DNA of 64,000 nt from Cervus elaphus. Its lineage: Eukaryota; Chordata; Mammalia; Artiodactyla; Cervidae. This document shows, in pieces, positions 20,842-32,563 of this stretch. The notes beneath the pieces were generated by a model, which had not been told where the DNA came from, searched no databases, and saw nothing but the letters and a program-made list of their open reading frames with translations. The DNA is taken from NCBI RefSeq assembly GCF_910594005.1, contig NC_057815.1, forward strand, positions 76,121,552 through 76,185,551, in the 5' to 3' direction. Position 1 is the first letter of the stretch. Each line of letters begins with the position of its first letter. A program made the position numbers and the translations under genes.

Positions 20842-22399
20842 AAATGTGGATCAGTTCATTGGCCAGACTGAACAGCCTGTTTACAAAGATGTCTTCTTTG
20901 GCAAAATAGATCAGTGGGGAATAAATGAATAGATTCAGAAGAAAGCTCTCCCTAATTCTGGAAGGACAAATCAATGACAAAAAGGCAGAGGGTTGGTTCT
21001 TACTCTTCTATAGCTAATGGAGGCTAAAATATTCCAAAGCCCTGTCTTTTAGATGCTGACAGTCTGGGAGGAAGGATGAAAGGAAAGCCCACTAATGCAG
21101 AGAAGAGCTTCTGAGGTGGGCTTGGTGAGTCACAGGGATCACGAGGGCCTACCCTATGCGTGGTGAGCTCTTTGGGTGAGAAGCAGGACTGGTTCTGTGT
21201 ACCCCCAAATCAGAGAGTACCCAGTCAATACTCAGTGAGACCAAAATGTGGAACTCAAGTGGTGGGTGGAAAGGAGTGGTCGTGTATCTGGGGGCAAGTT
21301 TCAACAGAGGTAAGGGAGATGAGAGGAAGGAACAAGCTCATGAGAGAGAAGACTTTGAAGCTAGCCTTCCTGGTCGTGTGTGTGGGCTCTGGAGTAAGCG
21401 AGGCTCCCAAGAGAAATTTGTCCATGTTTTCTTTGAGATAGCCTGGGAGAGCAAGGCAGTTTTCCTTTGGAATTGACAAGAAAGGGGGAGGGCAAGAGAA
21501 GAGGTCACTGCACCTCTGCCATGGCCCCAGGAATAGTTGGCACAGTTGGGCCTCAGAGGCAGAGAAGGATGGAGCCCCACTATCCGGAAGGTGCTGTGGG
21601 CGGCAGCAGCCATGGGAGACCCTTCCCTGGGCTTTGAGGCCATCTAGGGGCTGAGAGTTGTTGGTCAGCTGCCTTTTCAAGACTTTGTCCAGGGCTGCCC
21701 CCCAAAAAAGCTGTAGGGGCTTGGAGATGGGAACGAGTGGACCTGCTCTGATGGGGAAGCTAGCCAGAGAAATGACTGGTAGTCCTGACCATGACCCCCT
21801 CATCTGGAGGGCATCCTCCAGCTGACAAAGCGCTGCCTCAATCCTAAATCTTTCCAGCAGAGATGATCACTGCCACTTTCTAGATAAAATAGCAAAGACC
21901 CAGAGAGGTTGAGAGATGAATCTGAGGTCTGTGACGGTGATAGGCCATCCAGGGCACACAGGGTTGCCATTCAGGTTTCCTGGCTCTCAAGTGGGTCCTC
22001 TTAATCAGAGTGGGAATCAAGTGAAGTTCCTGGGGAGCAGTATGTAAGGAGGTGAGGTCCTTAAGAGGGAGGTGGCTGTGAAGTGGCTCCCCACCTGGTC
22101 ACGTATGTGCGATGGTGGCCGTCTCAGCTTTAGCCCCTGGATATGCCTTGCTTGACTCACCTGCATCCAGACCTTTCTTTAATCACTGGTCTCATTCTAG
22201 TGGTGGAGGGTTTTGCTGGAGAAGCACGCAGTTGGGATTTCATGCTAGATACCCTGGTGCCTGCATGCCTCCTGAGCAAGCCTGGGGCTTTTCCACAGGC
22301 TACATCGCACTGAGAAGTTGCCTAGAATCTCAATCTCTTCCTGCAGCGAGGAGAGGGAGAGAGAAGCAGAGTGTTGCCCCCAGATAGGCCTGTGCCACA
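20842..22399. other. Long stretch without recognised elements
   Basis: About 1.5 kb with no SINE, LINE or LTR recognised. It includes the longest open frame outside repeats and the CpG island (21255-21803 minus, 182 codons from a start chosen by the frame rules), but its translation lacks domain features and the other strand is also open for long stretches. A MIR-like piece (AAAGACCCAGAGAGGTTGAG) is at 21895-21914. Confidence 0.35.
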
Positions 22400-23030
22400 A
22401 CAAACAACAAAAAAGATTCATGTGTTCAATGAAGCTGAATTTTAATTGATACTTTTTCTAACAGTGGTTCTGAACCAACATCCCTCAGCCCCCAAAGATG
22501 ATGAAGGGGGTGCGGCTTAACGCCACAATTAGCAGACAACCCCACAACAAATACAGTAAACATTAATCATATTAAATATTGAACGCAGACTCTGGTACGC
22601 TTGAAGAGCAATGGGTTTTTACAGTTTTATTTTTACAGAAGACAAAGCAATGATTGTGGAGGAATTATTCTGATGTCAGTGCTGAAGGGAAATAATGTAA
22701 CATTCTGGAATTTATATAAAAATTACAGCTTTGTTGTGTTTCACACTATATATAGTAATTTAATCATTTGCAGCTGATTAATTTCAGTGAAGGAAAATGT
22801 AGCATTATGCATCCCTAATGGAGTTCCAAGGTTTGAATTCTAATCGTGAGTTGGGCACAATTTAAGTCTAAATTAGCAATTAGCTTGGGCAAGGGACACT
22901 TAGGTTAAAATGGAGTCATCTGTTGATGAGTACTGAGTCAACAAGAGAGCGGAAAGCGAGATCACCAGAAAAGTGCTTGCCACAGAACACTCTTTGCTGG
23001 GTTCATCATTATAATTCCTTACATTAGCAG
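22400..23030. promoter_or_regulatory. Possible conserved non-coding block
   Basis: AT-rich sequence free of recognised repeats. It contains several homeodomain-type cores, including CTGATTAATTTCAG at 22776-22789 and two ATTA cores in AATTAGCAATTA at 22871-22882. Its texture resembles conserved enhancers of developmental gene deserts. No conservation evidence is available from a single sequence. Confidence 0.25.
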
Positions 23031-23119
23031 AATGCGATTGTGTGTTAGAAAACAATTTCTTGTACGCTTATCTCATCTGCATTGGTCTTCATCTAAGTCT
23101 ATAAGCGGGTATTTGCACT

Positions 23120-23215
23120 CCATTATAGTGAAGAAACTGAGGCTCAGAAGAAGTAAGATTGCATACAGGAAGAGCATATATGGTGGAGGATTTGAACCCA
23201 AGTGTTCCGGTTAAA
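23120..23215 (-). repeat. MIR-like fragment
   Basis: GAAGAAACTGAGGCTCAGAA and GTGGAGGATTTGAACCCAAG are the reverse of the MIR core landmarks. Confidence 0.65.
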
Positions 23216-23330
23216 AAGCCAGTATTCTTTCAACCTCAAGATATTTTCTGGGGCAATTTGCTCCAGTGGCAGGAAATAGGAGGGAGAGAGGCATGTGGGG
23301 CTGGAGAGGTTATTCTTCTAGTTTCCTCAC

Positions 23331-23528
23331 CTTGGGCTTCCCTGATAGTTCAGTTGGTAAAGAATCTGCCTGCAGTGCAGGAGACCCTGGTTTACTTCCT
23401 GGGTTGGGAAGATCCCCTGGAGAAGGCAAAGGCTACCCACTTCAGTATGCTGGCCTGGAGAATTCCATGGACTGGATAATCCAGGGGGTCGCAAAGAGTC
23501 GGACACGACTGAGCGACTTTCATTTCAC
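23331..23528 (+). mobile_element. Bov-tA SINE with 9-bp target duplication
   Basis: Bounded by TTTCCTCAC at 23322-23330 and 23529-23537. The body runs from CTTGGGCTTCCCTGATAGTT to GAGCGACTTTCATTTCA. Confidence 0.88.
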
Positions 23529-23740
23529 TTTCCTCACTTCAGAGCTGTCAGGAGCTGGCCATGCCCTCCACCTGGAGGTCACAGCTCCCGCCAAGGGGCT
23601 ACACTGCCCTCTCTGCGTCCAGGTTTTACTGATGCCCCTCTCCTTGCCCCTTCAGGCTCAGGGTGGTCACGTGCCCACTATTACCAGCCCTGGGGCGCTG
23701 CCTGTCCTTTCTGGCAGTTCCCCTGCTGCTTGTCCTCCCT

Positions 23741-24025
23741 GTGAGCAATGAACAACGCAGGGAAGACCCGCCCCAGTTCAACCAGGCAGAGGTTGTTTTC
23801 AAGGAAATGGACACAAGAAAGATGGAAGATAGAAAGTCATTTAATATTTTATTTAAGCTCCTAGAGAAGGTCAAGACAGGAGTAAAGAGCTATAATGTTA
23901 CACTCTTTAAGCAAATAGAAGAGAACATGGCCGTGTTTCCCGAACCTCCCATCTCTCTGCTCGTGCAAACTGCTGACTGCTTGTGCTGTCCCTGAATATC
24001 AGGGCTCTTGGGATGCAATGACACA
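23741..24025 (+). repeat. Unclassified dispersed repeat, copy B
   Basis: This is the + strand partner of 2044-2310. Homology starts near GAGCAATGAACAACGCAGGG, passes GGAAGACCCGCCCCAGTTCA and GATGGAAGATAGAAAG, and ends near ATGACACAAAGTC. It has about 20 extra bases near 23795-23815 relative to copy A. It follows a short single-copy segment after the SINE at 23331-23528. The family is unknown to me. Confidence 0.65.
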
Positions 24026-24879
24026 AAGTCAATTTATGGACGTAAATCAAAAAAGTGAACTTATTGGTTCATGGACTCCAACTGTGGGGAAAAAAAATGT
24101 GTGGATCCAAGCTCAGGGGAGTCAGGATTCAAGACCTCCACCACTGGGACTAGCGGCTCTTCCTTTTTTTTTCTTTGTTTGTCCCTGAAGTTTGTCTTTA
24201 CTCCTCTGACAGATGCAGCCTTGTCAAGTGATGCTGATTGAAACAAAATTAAAACTCTATCATTCAGATCAGAACTGGGGATCTGAAGTGAAATTCACTG
24301 AATCAGAGTCCTGGCAGGAAGCAGGATTTCTCCGATGGTTTAATTAAGGAGATTTTTAATAAAAGGACTCATGGACAGTGTTCACTGTATACAAACAAGA
24401 AATACTGAAGCACCCAGACCTGAAGAGGAGGAAGTAGCTGCACTGTGGAGAGTGCAGGGTGGGGCCTCCAGTGATCAGGGACACAGCTACTGCCAGCAAA
24501 GAGGGCTGAAGTAGGGGGATGGGGGCATCCTGACCTCTCTCTTCTCCTCCCCTTGGATGACTTGCCAGTAACATGCTTCCATGGGCACACCCAACCAGAA
24601 ACCCAACTGCAAGGGAATTGAGGTGGTGCAGGGTTCAGGGTCAGTCTCCCATGGTGACAAAATAGGACAGTTAAGGCAGAAAGTGACACTCAGAGGAGAA
24701 AGAGAATAACTTGTATTCATCTTGTATCTCTGCAAGAGTTAGGGGATTGGAAGAGTGAACATACTTGAGTGTTTTAATTTTATAAGAGAATTTCCTAAGA
24801 ACTTCAACTTCAATGAAGTAATTGACTCAAGCAGGGATCATCCACAGATGCTAAAACCATTAAATAAAATATTGATTGG
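24026..24879. other. Intergenic sequence, no assigned element
   Basis: A stretch around 24300-24560 (GGAAGCAGGATTTCTCC, TTTAATAAAAGGACTCATGG) has the look of an ancient LTR or L1-age repeat but I cannot name it. Frames at 24356-24735 overlap on both strands of GC-richer sequence and have no recognised product. Confidence 0.3.
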
Positions 24880-25095
24880 GCTTCCCTGGTAGTTCAGTGG
24901 TAAAGAATCCACCTGCCAATTCAGGAGACTGCATTGTTTGATCCTTGGATCAGGAAGATCTCATGGAGAAGAAATGGCAACCCACTCCAATATTCTTGTC
25001 TGGAGAGTCCCATGGACAGAGAAGCCTGGCGGGCTATAGTCCATGGGGTTGCAAGAGAGTCGGACAGGATTTAGCAACTAAACAACAACAACAAC
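24880..25095 (+). mobile_element. Bov-tA SINE with target duplication
   Basis: It starts GCTTCCCTGGTAGTTCAGTG and ends in (ACA)n. The flanks AAAATATTGATTGG (24866-24879) and AAAATGTTGGTTGG (25096-25109) match at 12 of 14 positions. Confidence 0.88.
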
Positions 25096-25339
25096 AAAAT
25101 GTTGGTTGGTCATCAGGATGTTACATGATCTCAGAGTATCTTCCCAAAGACTTCTCGTTAATTACCAAAGGGAAGGTATCTTTACAATGGAGAGATCTGC
25201 CAGAGAGCTGCTTAACAAAGCCATCAAGCTTAGCATCACTCAGCGATCAAGGGACACAACAACACTATACGCCTTCTTATGAGATGCAATGGGAAGTACA
25301 CAACCTCACCTTTGTTGTGTGCTTGCCAAAATGTTTAAG

Positions 25340-25525
25340 AAAGTGAAAGTCGCTCAGTTGTGTCCAACTCTTTGTGACTCCATGGACTATACAGTATTCT
25401 CCAGGGCAGAATACTGGAGTGGGTAGACTTTCCCTTCTCCAGGGGATCTTCCCAACCCAGGGATTGAACCCAGGTCTTCCACATTGCAGGTGGATTCTTT
25501 ACCAGCTGAGCCACAAGGGAAGCCC
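25340..25525 (-). mobile_element. Bov-tA SINE with perfect 15-bp target duplication
   Basis: GCCAAAATGTTTAAG occurs at 25325-25339 and at 25526-25540, directly bounding a minus-strand copy. The perfect duplication suggests a fairly recent insertion. Confidence 0.93.
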
Positions 25526-25639
25526 GCCAAAATGTTTAAGCTGAGTCTAATTCAGAGAAAATGCCCAGGGAAGTCCAGACCACAGGGCACTCTTCAGAAA
25601 AGTCAGTGCCCTGAACAGCAGCAACCACTAAGAGGGACT

Positions 25640-26110
25640 AAACATAAAAGAGTACTGCATATAACTTGGATAAATCTCACAGTGTTGAATAAGAGGAGCT
25701 AAGTTCAAGAAGTGTATATAAAACATGATTCTATTTCCATAAAGTTGGAAGACAAAACCCATTTAAGTGTTAGGAGCCAGGACAGTGATTTCCCTCAGGG
25801 AGTGATGTCAGGAAGGGCACCCAGGAAAGAATTCCAGGATGCTGATGATGTTCAATTTCTTACCTCAGTGCCTGTTACAAGAGTTTATTCCCTTTGTGAA
25901 AGCCTATTACAGTGAGTCCATTCTGTGTGTGTGTGTGTGTATTAGGGAGAGAGATAACATTAATGTGGCAAAATACCACCAGATGATGAATCTAGGGGAA
26001 GGATCTGTGAGTATGCATTATCATTATATTGTTCTCTAACTGTTCTCTAGGTTTGAAATTTTTGAAAGTAAAAACTTGGGTGGGTGGGAAATAGGAATGA
26101 TTCTGAATTA
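25640..26110 (+). mobile_element. Old L1 3' region, degraded
   Basis: CTTGGATAAATCTCACAGTG, ATAAAACATGATTCTATTTC and CAGTGATTTCCCTCAGGGAG match the common L1 3' UTR pattern. A (GT)n run interrupts it at 25924-25940. Confidence 0.55.
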
Positions 26111-27199
26111 TTTTTTAAATGTTACATGACCAAATAACTGACATATTATTCATCAGTGGACATTACAGCGAGTTCACATCATTGACACACTTATTTAAAT
26201 ATATGCAAACTGCTCACACTTAGCCAAAATAAAACAAAGAACAAAAAGCAGAGCTACTTTGCATTTATTATGATTCCTAAACAGAAGCCGAATATCTCGT
26301 CTGGTGGGCAAGTATAGAAATAGGAAACAGTTCCCATGTTCACAGAAAAACTGTTGTGTTGGACATATTAAGTTATAGCTTGGGGTCCACAAAACCATAC
26401 CTATGGGATTTTGAATTCTCAAGGGTTAGTTTAATGGCCAGTGATCTTTACTCTGCTCACTAACTTTAGAACCCAACTAACTTAAGCTGTGCCATCCCTG
26501 GCTATGTTGACCAATATGGGGAAACAAAAACATTGTTTTCCTTTAAAATACATAGTCCTGTTTGGGTAGAAAGAGCTTATCAGCTCCCCATCCTCTGGTG
26601 TTTTTAGGCTCAGGCATGGATAGAAAATCTCAGAAGAGGGCAGATAAGAAAAGAGGGAGAAGCTCTATTTGTTTTAATCTACTTCTGTTCCAAAATAACA
26701 TACTAGCCAGAAGCCAGCAGAGGATCCAATGAAGATCCAATGGTTCTTACTGTCAAAGGTCATCATTGCATAATCCTTACGTGTCCTCCTGCCCTCATCC
26801 TTTTAGCTGCCAAGGCTTCAGGAGAGCAAGAACTGTGGCCTCCGGGCACTTGGGTCTGAGGAAGAGGCAACATCTGCCTGACTCTCCAGTATCCCAATGC
26901 CAACACAATAGGCACCTTTGGTTCAGCCCAGCTGCCAACCATCTGTGAGCCACTAGAATATACAGCTAGAATATAGCAGATGCTCATTAAATGTTTGTTA
27001 AATAAATGAGTGGGCTATGGAGAGAAGGGCTGCAGAAGAAACTGGAGGAGTGGCTTTCATGGAAGATTCTATGTAACTTGAAGGGATTTTTGCTCACTTC
27101 TGCTTAAAACCCAGCTCTTGAGTCCTTGAGGATGCCATCCTGGAAGCAGCAGAGACATAGCCCTGGCATGGATATCAATATTCTTACCTCAAGTGAATG
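26111..27199. other. Intergenic sequence, mostly single-copy-looking
   Basis: An old L2/MIR-age tail is seen at 26960-27010 (GCAGATGCTCATTAAATGTT). No coding evidence. Confidence 0.35.
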
Positions 27200-27458
27200 T
27201 GCAGGCAACTGACATCTGCAAGGGGCCAGGGTAGGAGAGAATGACCATGGCTGTGTGGCAATTTAAAGACGACAAATTTCTGAGTCTATGTGTGATACCT
27301 CCTGGGAGTCCTTGACTCAGCATTTGTAGGGAACAGAGGCTCTGGCAGCATATAAGAGCGAGTCAATGAAACTGCCAACTGCAGGGCTTCAGACTTCTAG
27401 CCTCTGTAATCATGTGAGTCAATTCCTTGTACGAAATCTCTTTGCATGTACAACTTGA

Positions 27459-27528
27459 ACTCAGTTTTGTGAAACTATGGACTGTAACCTGCCAGGCTAC
27501 TCTGTCCATGGGATTCTCCCATGTGTTT
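27459..27528 (-). mobile_element. BovA fragment inside the LTR relic
   Basis: AACTATGGACTGTAACCTGC and CTCTGTCCATGGGATTCTCC show the middle of a BovA unit only. Confidence 0.7.
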
Positions 27529-27554
27529 AAATACACACTTAAAACGTATATATG

Positions 27555-27740
27555 TGAAAGTTGCTCAGTTGTGTCCAACTCTTTGTGACCCCATGGACTA
27601 TAGTCCATGGAATTCTCCAGGCCAGAATACTGGAGTGGGTAGCCTTTCCCTTCTCTAGGGAATCTTCCCAACCCAGGGATCAAACCCAGGTCTCCTGCAT
27701 TGCAGGCAGATTCTTTACCAGCTGAGCTACAGGGAAGCCC
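27555..27740 (-). mobile_element. Bov-tA SINE inside the LTR relic
   Basis: A full minus-strand copy bounded by AAAACGTATATAT (27541-27553) and AAAATGTGTATAT (27741-27753), two mismatches. Confidence 0.85.
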
Positions 27741-27749
27741 AAAATGTGT

Positions 27750-27838
27750 ATATTATATATATACACACACACATATGTGTATGTGTAGCTGTGTATGTGT
27801 GTGTGCCCATGTATGTGTGTGACCGTGTGTGTGTACAG
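27750..27838. repeat. (TA)n(CA)n(TG)n compound microsatellite
   Basis: ATATATATACACACACACAT runs into ATGTGTATGTGT and further (TG)n stretches. The CA half and the TG half are inverted relative to each other, so the block can fold back. Confidence 0.85.
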
Positions 27839-27886
27839 TATTATCATATTCTGTTTCTCTGGAGAACCCAGACTAAGAACTTAGAT

Positions 27887-28412
27887 CACACAATTGTATG
27901 ATAAGCACTCCTGGTTGCCTGTCTACCAAGTTTGCTGAGACCCCACCCCCCCGCCACTTCTCAGCAAAGAGACCCGCCCCCCCCCTTTCCATTCCCTTGC
28001 GAGGAGGACCCACCTCTCCCAACGGAGACTCAAAATGCCAAACCCTCACCTTCCCAGCTCCCAGTACATTCAGAGCACAGGTGAGCAACGCAGACGCTGC
28101 CTTGTGAACCTAAAGGAGAGTTTACCAGGGGCTACAAGGAAACATTTCGTTTCTAGAAAAGAAGCCACCAAAGGGGAAATGTTTTCCTCCAGCTCTGGGT
28201 AGAGTTGCACTTGCCCAGTGCCGGAAACCTCAGTAAGGTCTAGCCATCAGGACGGAGACATGGCCTTTGTGCTGAGCAGAGCAGAGCAGAAAGAAATAAA
28301 ACACAAGAGTTCAGAATTCATGAGAATACTGTAGAGCGGCTGAATTAACCATCCAGAAATCACCCTGCCTCCAGATTTCTTATGTGACATAACAGACATT
28401 CTCATTGTTTGG
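27887..28412. other. Intergenic sequence, no gene
   Basis: Contains C-runs at 27941-27952 and 27976-27985 and otherwise nothing recognisable. The short opposing frames at 27873-28107 are caused by the C-rich composition. Confidence 0.35.
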
Positions 28413-28637
28413 GTAAGTGCTCAGTCACTCAGTCGTGTCTGGCTCTTTGTAACCCTTTGGAATGTAGCCTGCCAGCCTCCTCTGTCCATGGGAGTTTTCA
28501 GGCAAGAATGCTGAAGTGATTTTCCACTTACTACTCCGGGGGAATCTTCCTAACCCAGGGACTGAACATCCATCTCCTGTCTCCTGTGTTTCCTGCAATG
28601 CCTGGGGATTCTTTACCCGCTGAGCCATCGGGGAAGC
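28413..28637 (-). mobile_element. Bov-tA SINE
   Basis: From AAGTGCTCAGTCACTCAGTC to CGCTGAGCCATCGGGGAAGC. It carries a short duplication of CTCCTGT (28575-28590). Confidence 0.85.
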
Positions 28638-31109
28638 AAAAAACTGAAATTAAGTCCTTTTAAAGGAAAGTCTGTTTCCTGTACTCAAAAGCATCCTAAT
28701 CGAATTAGCTGATTTTATTTTCATTAAGAGCTCATATCAAAGGAGGTCTCTTTATCCAGTCAAAGGTATACTTACAGGTTCATTTAGTGTTCTTCATTAT
28801 TTACAAATAGCAGAGTGAAATGAGAAATATATTTATATATCTATATCCATATTCATCCCTTCATCTTTCTATCCTTCCATCCCTCTGTCCATCTCTTAAT
28901 CTAGCTATGAGTTCCACAGTCAGAAAAGTTCAGAAGCTGTGATTACTGCCTACTTTTGGAGAATCACAATCAACATTAATGTATTAAAGCCTTTGAGAAG
29001 TTCTGCAGTAAAGAAACTTCTTTAACTCCATATTTCCTTGATTTTTGCTTGTTTGTTTGTTTTGTTATTGAATCACAGAACCCTTCTTTGAGCAGACATT
29101 TTAACAGCAATCCAATTTGGGAAACATGTACATGACTGTGTAACTCTCTCTCTCCTTAGATCCCACACATACTTTTAAGAGGACAATTGTTCCCTCTGAA
29201 GGCAACACTTGTTATTCTGAAGCACTGAAGCAAAACCTCCAGCACATTTGGAATCTGCTTAGATGTTTACAGATAGCTTTGTGTTAATTTCTATACAAAA
29301 TATATATATATTTCTGGCCTTGGCGTATTGTTTGTGATTCACCACCACATTCTAGGAACCTCCACTCTCACTCATCATCCTGCTTGAGCTAACCATATCT
29401 GACACAAACCGTTCTCATTCATGGTGGCCCCATCCCATTTATACCATCCATAGTCCAAGAGGCAATCTTGTGCTTGTGTTTTAACATAAAGTTCAAATCA
29501 CATGCATACTAACACTACTTCATGAGCAAGAAATTACCACGTCTGGTTCATTGACATTTACTTCTGGGAACCGTTTCAATCAGATTAATCCGTTTATCTA
29601 AATAATCTTCCACTCACTTCACAACATCAGAACTCACCAATACATTTTCTACCAATGCTTCCAACCTTCCTTTTTGTAGACTGAAGTGCAGGATTCATTA
29701 TCACCTGTAGTTCTGCAAACTGGACATTATCAGAGTGTAAGGGAGCTGAAATAAGAGCCTCTATCCCATCAGAGTTTGAGGAAAGGGGGAAAAAAGTGGG
29801 GCAGTGGAGATGTCCATCCATCTCTGACATGACTGCTGGAGAGTGTGGCTTAGATGCGCAGTAACAAGTATGCCTTGTATTAGGACTGGTAGCTTATGCT
29901 GCAGCAACAACCCAGGAGTGGCAGATTAAAAACAAAGAGTTATTTCTGGTCCGCATCACAGGTCCACTTTGGGCCAGCTGAAGCTCTGCTCCATGTCAGC
30001 TTCACTCAGGAACACAGCAGTTGCAAAACTGCCAATCCTGGTGGCAGAGAGGGAAATGTTAGTATGGCAAGCCTCACATTGACTCTCAGAGCCTCCACCC
30101 AGGGGTGACCACATCCCCTCTGCTCATGTTTCATTGGCCTCATGTGAGCTCCATTACTACGGACCCCCTACCCTGAGCCCCAGAGCTAGAGAGATGTGTT
30201 CTCCCAGAGCAGGCCTCACTGGAGAAGCCACGGGCTTTGTCCCACTGCCCTGTCTCCCCTAAGAGCAAAGCCACACATATGCTCTCTACAGACAGATGGA
30301 TCCCAGAGAGAGAGGGTAACAGGGGATAAACTCCTTAACTCTCCAGTCAGGTGAGAAGCAACCAGCAAAAACAAATCACAACAGGACTTTTGCAAAATAG
30401 GTCTTCCACTTACTCATTGTCTTCTGCAGTTTTAAGTTCTTGGTTCACTCTTGAGCTCTCTTCTTCAAGTTCCCCACGTTCTTCTCGGTTTGCTTTCCCG
30501 TCATTCTAGCCTAATTCATCTCCCTCCTGTAAGAACTGTGAATCCCACTCTACTGCTGGATGCCTGGCTATCTGAGCCAATAATCCAACCCTTGAGTTAC
30601 TAACAGGAAAACATGATGCTTAGTTCAGTCTGAGAAAAGTCTGTCTGTGACTCACCACCAGAGGTTTCCGATGGAAACACTGAGCAAGTGAATGAATGAA
30701 GAAACACCATCGAATGCCCAGTACAGTAGGCACTTCAGTGTGAATTTCAGTGTGAGTTTCCCACCTTCAGCATCTTTGCTGATTCTCGTCCCCCTCCCAC
30801 AGCAGTATCTTTCATTTGAGCTCTTTCTTTATCCAAATCCCAACAGGTCTCCCAGTGTCAATCAAGCTCAGGTCCTACCTCCCCTAGACACATTCCCACA
30901 TTGACCTATAGTGATGGTGACCCATAGTGCTACTCTGTCTACACAACTTGGAGCTCAGGTAGCAGAACCGGGAGATGGTAGAACCAGGGATTGAACCCCT
31001 GTACTCTGCCTCCAGAGCCCAGGCACCTGACCTCTACCCTAAAGAACAGATGGGACAAGAAGAGGAGAACTAGGGCCTTCTGAAATCAATCACATAGGGC
31101 ATACCTTGA
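28638..31109. other. Long SINE-free stretch
   Basis: About 2.5 kb, the longest part of the intergenic region with no ruminant SINE recognised. An LTR-like piece at about 29880-30110 (GGTAGCTTATGCTGCAGCAA) is unassigned. 28690-29650 is AT-rich and looks single-copy, with TA-rich runs at 28828-28846 and 29298-29311. No splice-flanked coding block was recognised. Confidence 0.35.
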
Positions 31110-31240
31110 GCCAGACAGACTTGGATTCAAGTTCTTGCTTTCCTGCTTGCTAGAGGTTTTATTTTAAGCAAGTTACTTCACCTTTCTGGGCCTTAGTTCC
31201 CTCAGCTGTGAAACGGAATAAGGGAGATTAATATATAACA
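31110..31240 (+). repeat. MIR fragment
   Basis: CAGACTTGGATTCAAGTTCT, AAGCAAGTTACTTCACCTTT and CAGCTGTGAAACGGAATAAG are consecutive MIR landmarks. Confidence 0.72.
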
Positions 31241-31990
31241 CATGTCTGACAACTGTAGACTTGTGATCAGTGTTAGGTGTGAACTGTTCTCCTGTTCTCT
31301 CTTCCTCTAAAACCAGAATCTTTATATCAATCAGACTGCACCCCGTCTGTTCACTCTGCACTTTGTTCTCTGGCTTACAAACACACAGCAAGGTAAGAAA
31401 AGTATCTGATAAAGGAATTTCCAGGCTGGCCAAGCAGTGAAGGGACCACAGATAGCTCTGTGCAGCATTGGTACCCAGGAGCACTAAGGCCCCCATGAGA
31501 CCAGAGTCCCCTGACCTCAACTGAGAGTCAAGATGTGGTTGAGAAGAAAATGCAGTTCCCTGGGTATATATTGTTACTCCTCCTTAAGAGCCTTCCTTTC
31601 CTTCCCCTCTTTAGCCCTTTATCAGATATTTCAAATTTATTAATAGGTCCCAAGTCCAACGATGAGCTACGCATAATAAAGCAAACCAATATTTCCTCTA
31701 CATAAGGACATTCTGTATAAAATGACAGAGACGTGGCATAGCCGCAAAGAGGGCTGAGCTGGTTAAATTCACTTTTACAAAAAGAGGAACTCTCTTCCCT
31801 CTGGCGTCACCGCCAACAATACTGCAGGCAATGTAATAGCTTCATGCGAATAGCCGTGTCTGGATCACAAGTCCTGGCCTTCTCTGATGCAAATACTGGT
31901 TTGGGTTGCTGGTCTTTCAGCAGAACAGCTATGTGATAAGATGTGGTCTAGAGAATCTACCTGGATTTAACTCCTAAACTTGCTTCCTAA
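31241..31990. other. Intergenic sequence, no gene
   Basis: A 115-codon minus-strand frame at 31173-31520 overlaps MIR and has no recognised similarity. No other feature. Confidence 0.3.
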
Positions 31991-32203
31991 ATAGCTTCCC
32001 TGTTGGCTCACATGGGAAAGAAATAGCCTGCAATGCAGGAGAGCCTGGTTCGATCCCTGGGTCAGGAAGATCCCCTGGAGGAGGGCATGGCAACCCACTC
32101 CAGTATTCTTGCTTGGAAAACCCCAAGGACAGAGGAGCCTTAGAGGCTATAGTCCATGGGGTCACACAGAATCAGACATGACTGAAGAGACTTAGCATGC
32201 TGA
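31991..32203 (+). mobile_element. Bov-tA SINE
   Basis: Head AGCTTCCCTGTTGGCTCACA, B-box GGTTCGATCCCTGGGTCAGG, and end AGAATCAGACATGACTGAAG. Confidence 0.87.
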
Positions 32204-32547
32204 CCCAGGGTGGATGGGGGCGGGGAGCTGATGTAGAGGTGGAGCAGTGACAGATACATGGAGAAGTGAGATGGGAAGCTGACCATGAACCCCATGACTG
32301 GGCAGTTTCCAAGGAACATAGGACAGTCTTCCACGTACTCACTGAGCACTTCTTGAGGGCGAAACCCCAGTGTGGAGAGCAAAACTCCACAAGTCCTAGT
32401 GATACAGATGCTGCAGTCAAAATCTCAGTGGGCTACTGGGTGCCCCGGAGCATATTATTTAACCCTTCAAAGGCTCCACACCTGAGCTTTAAAACATGCT
32501 GAAGAGGTTAACAGGACGAAGTCCTACCTGGCACAGAGCAGGCACTT
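32204..32547. other. Intergenic sequence, no gene
   Basis: Nothing recognisable apart from overlapping short frames on both strands. Confidence 0.3.
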
Positions 32548-32563
32548 AAACAAGGCTGGTTTC

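Larger units (their letters stand above)
27200..27886 (+). mobile_element. MaLR-type LTR relic interrupted by SINE pieces
   Basis: GGCTTCAGACTTCTAGCCTC, GTAATCATGTGAGTCAATTC and, after the interruptions, TTCTGTTTCTCTGGAGAACC with CAGACTAAG match the 3' part of an MLT/MST-type LTR (an old endogenous retrovirus-like element, non-coding here). Two minus-strand SINE pieces and a microsatellite are embedded. Confidence 0.6.

Noticed and set aside
21255..21803. 182-codon minus-strand frame
   Set aside because: Longest frame in unique-looking sequence, but no domain, no signal, no splice context, and the opposite strand is also open. I consider it chance; a TBLASTX hit in other mammals would change this.
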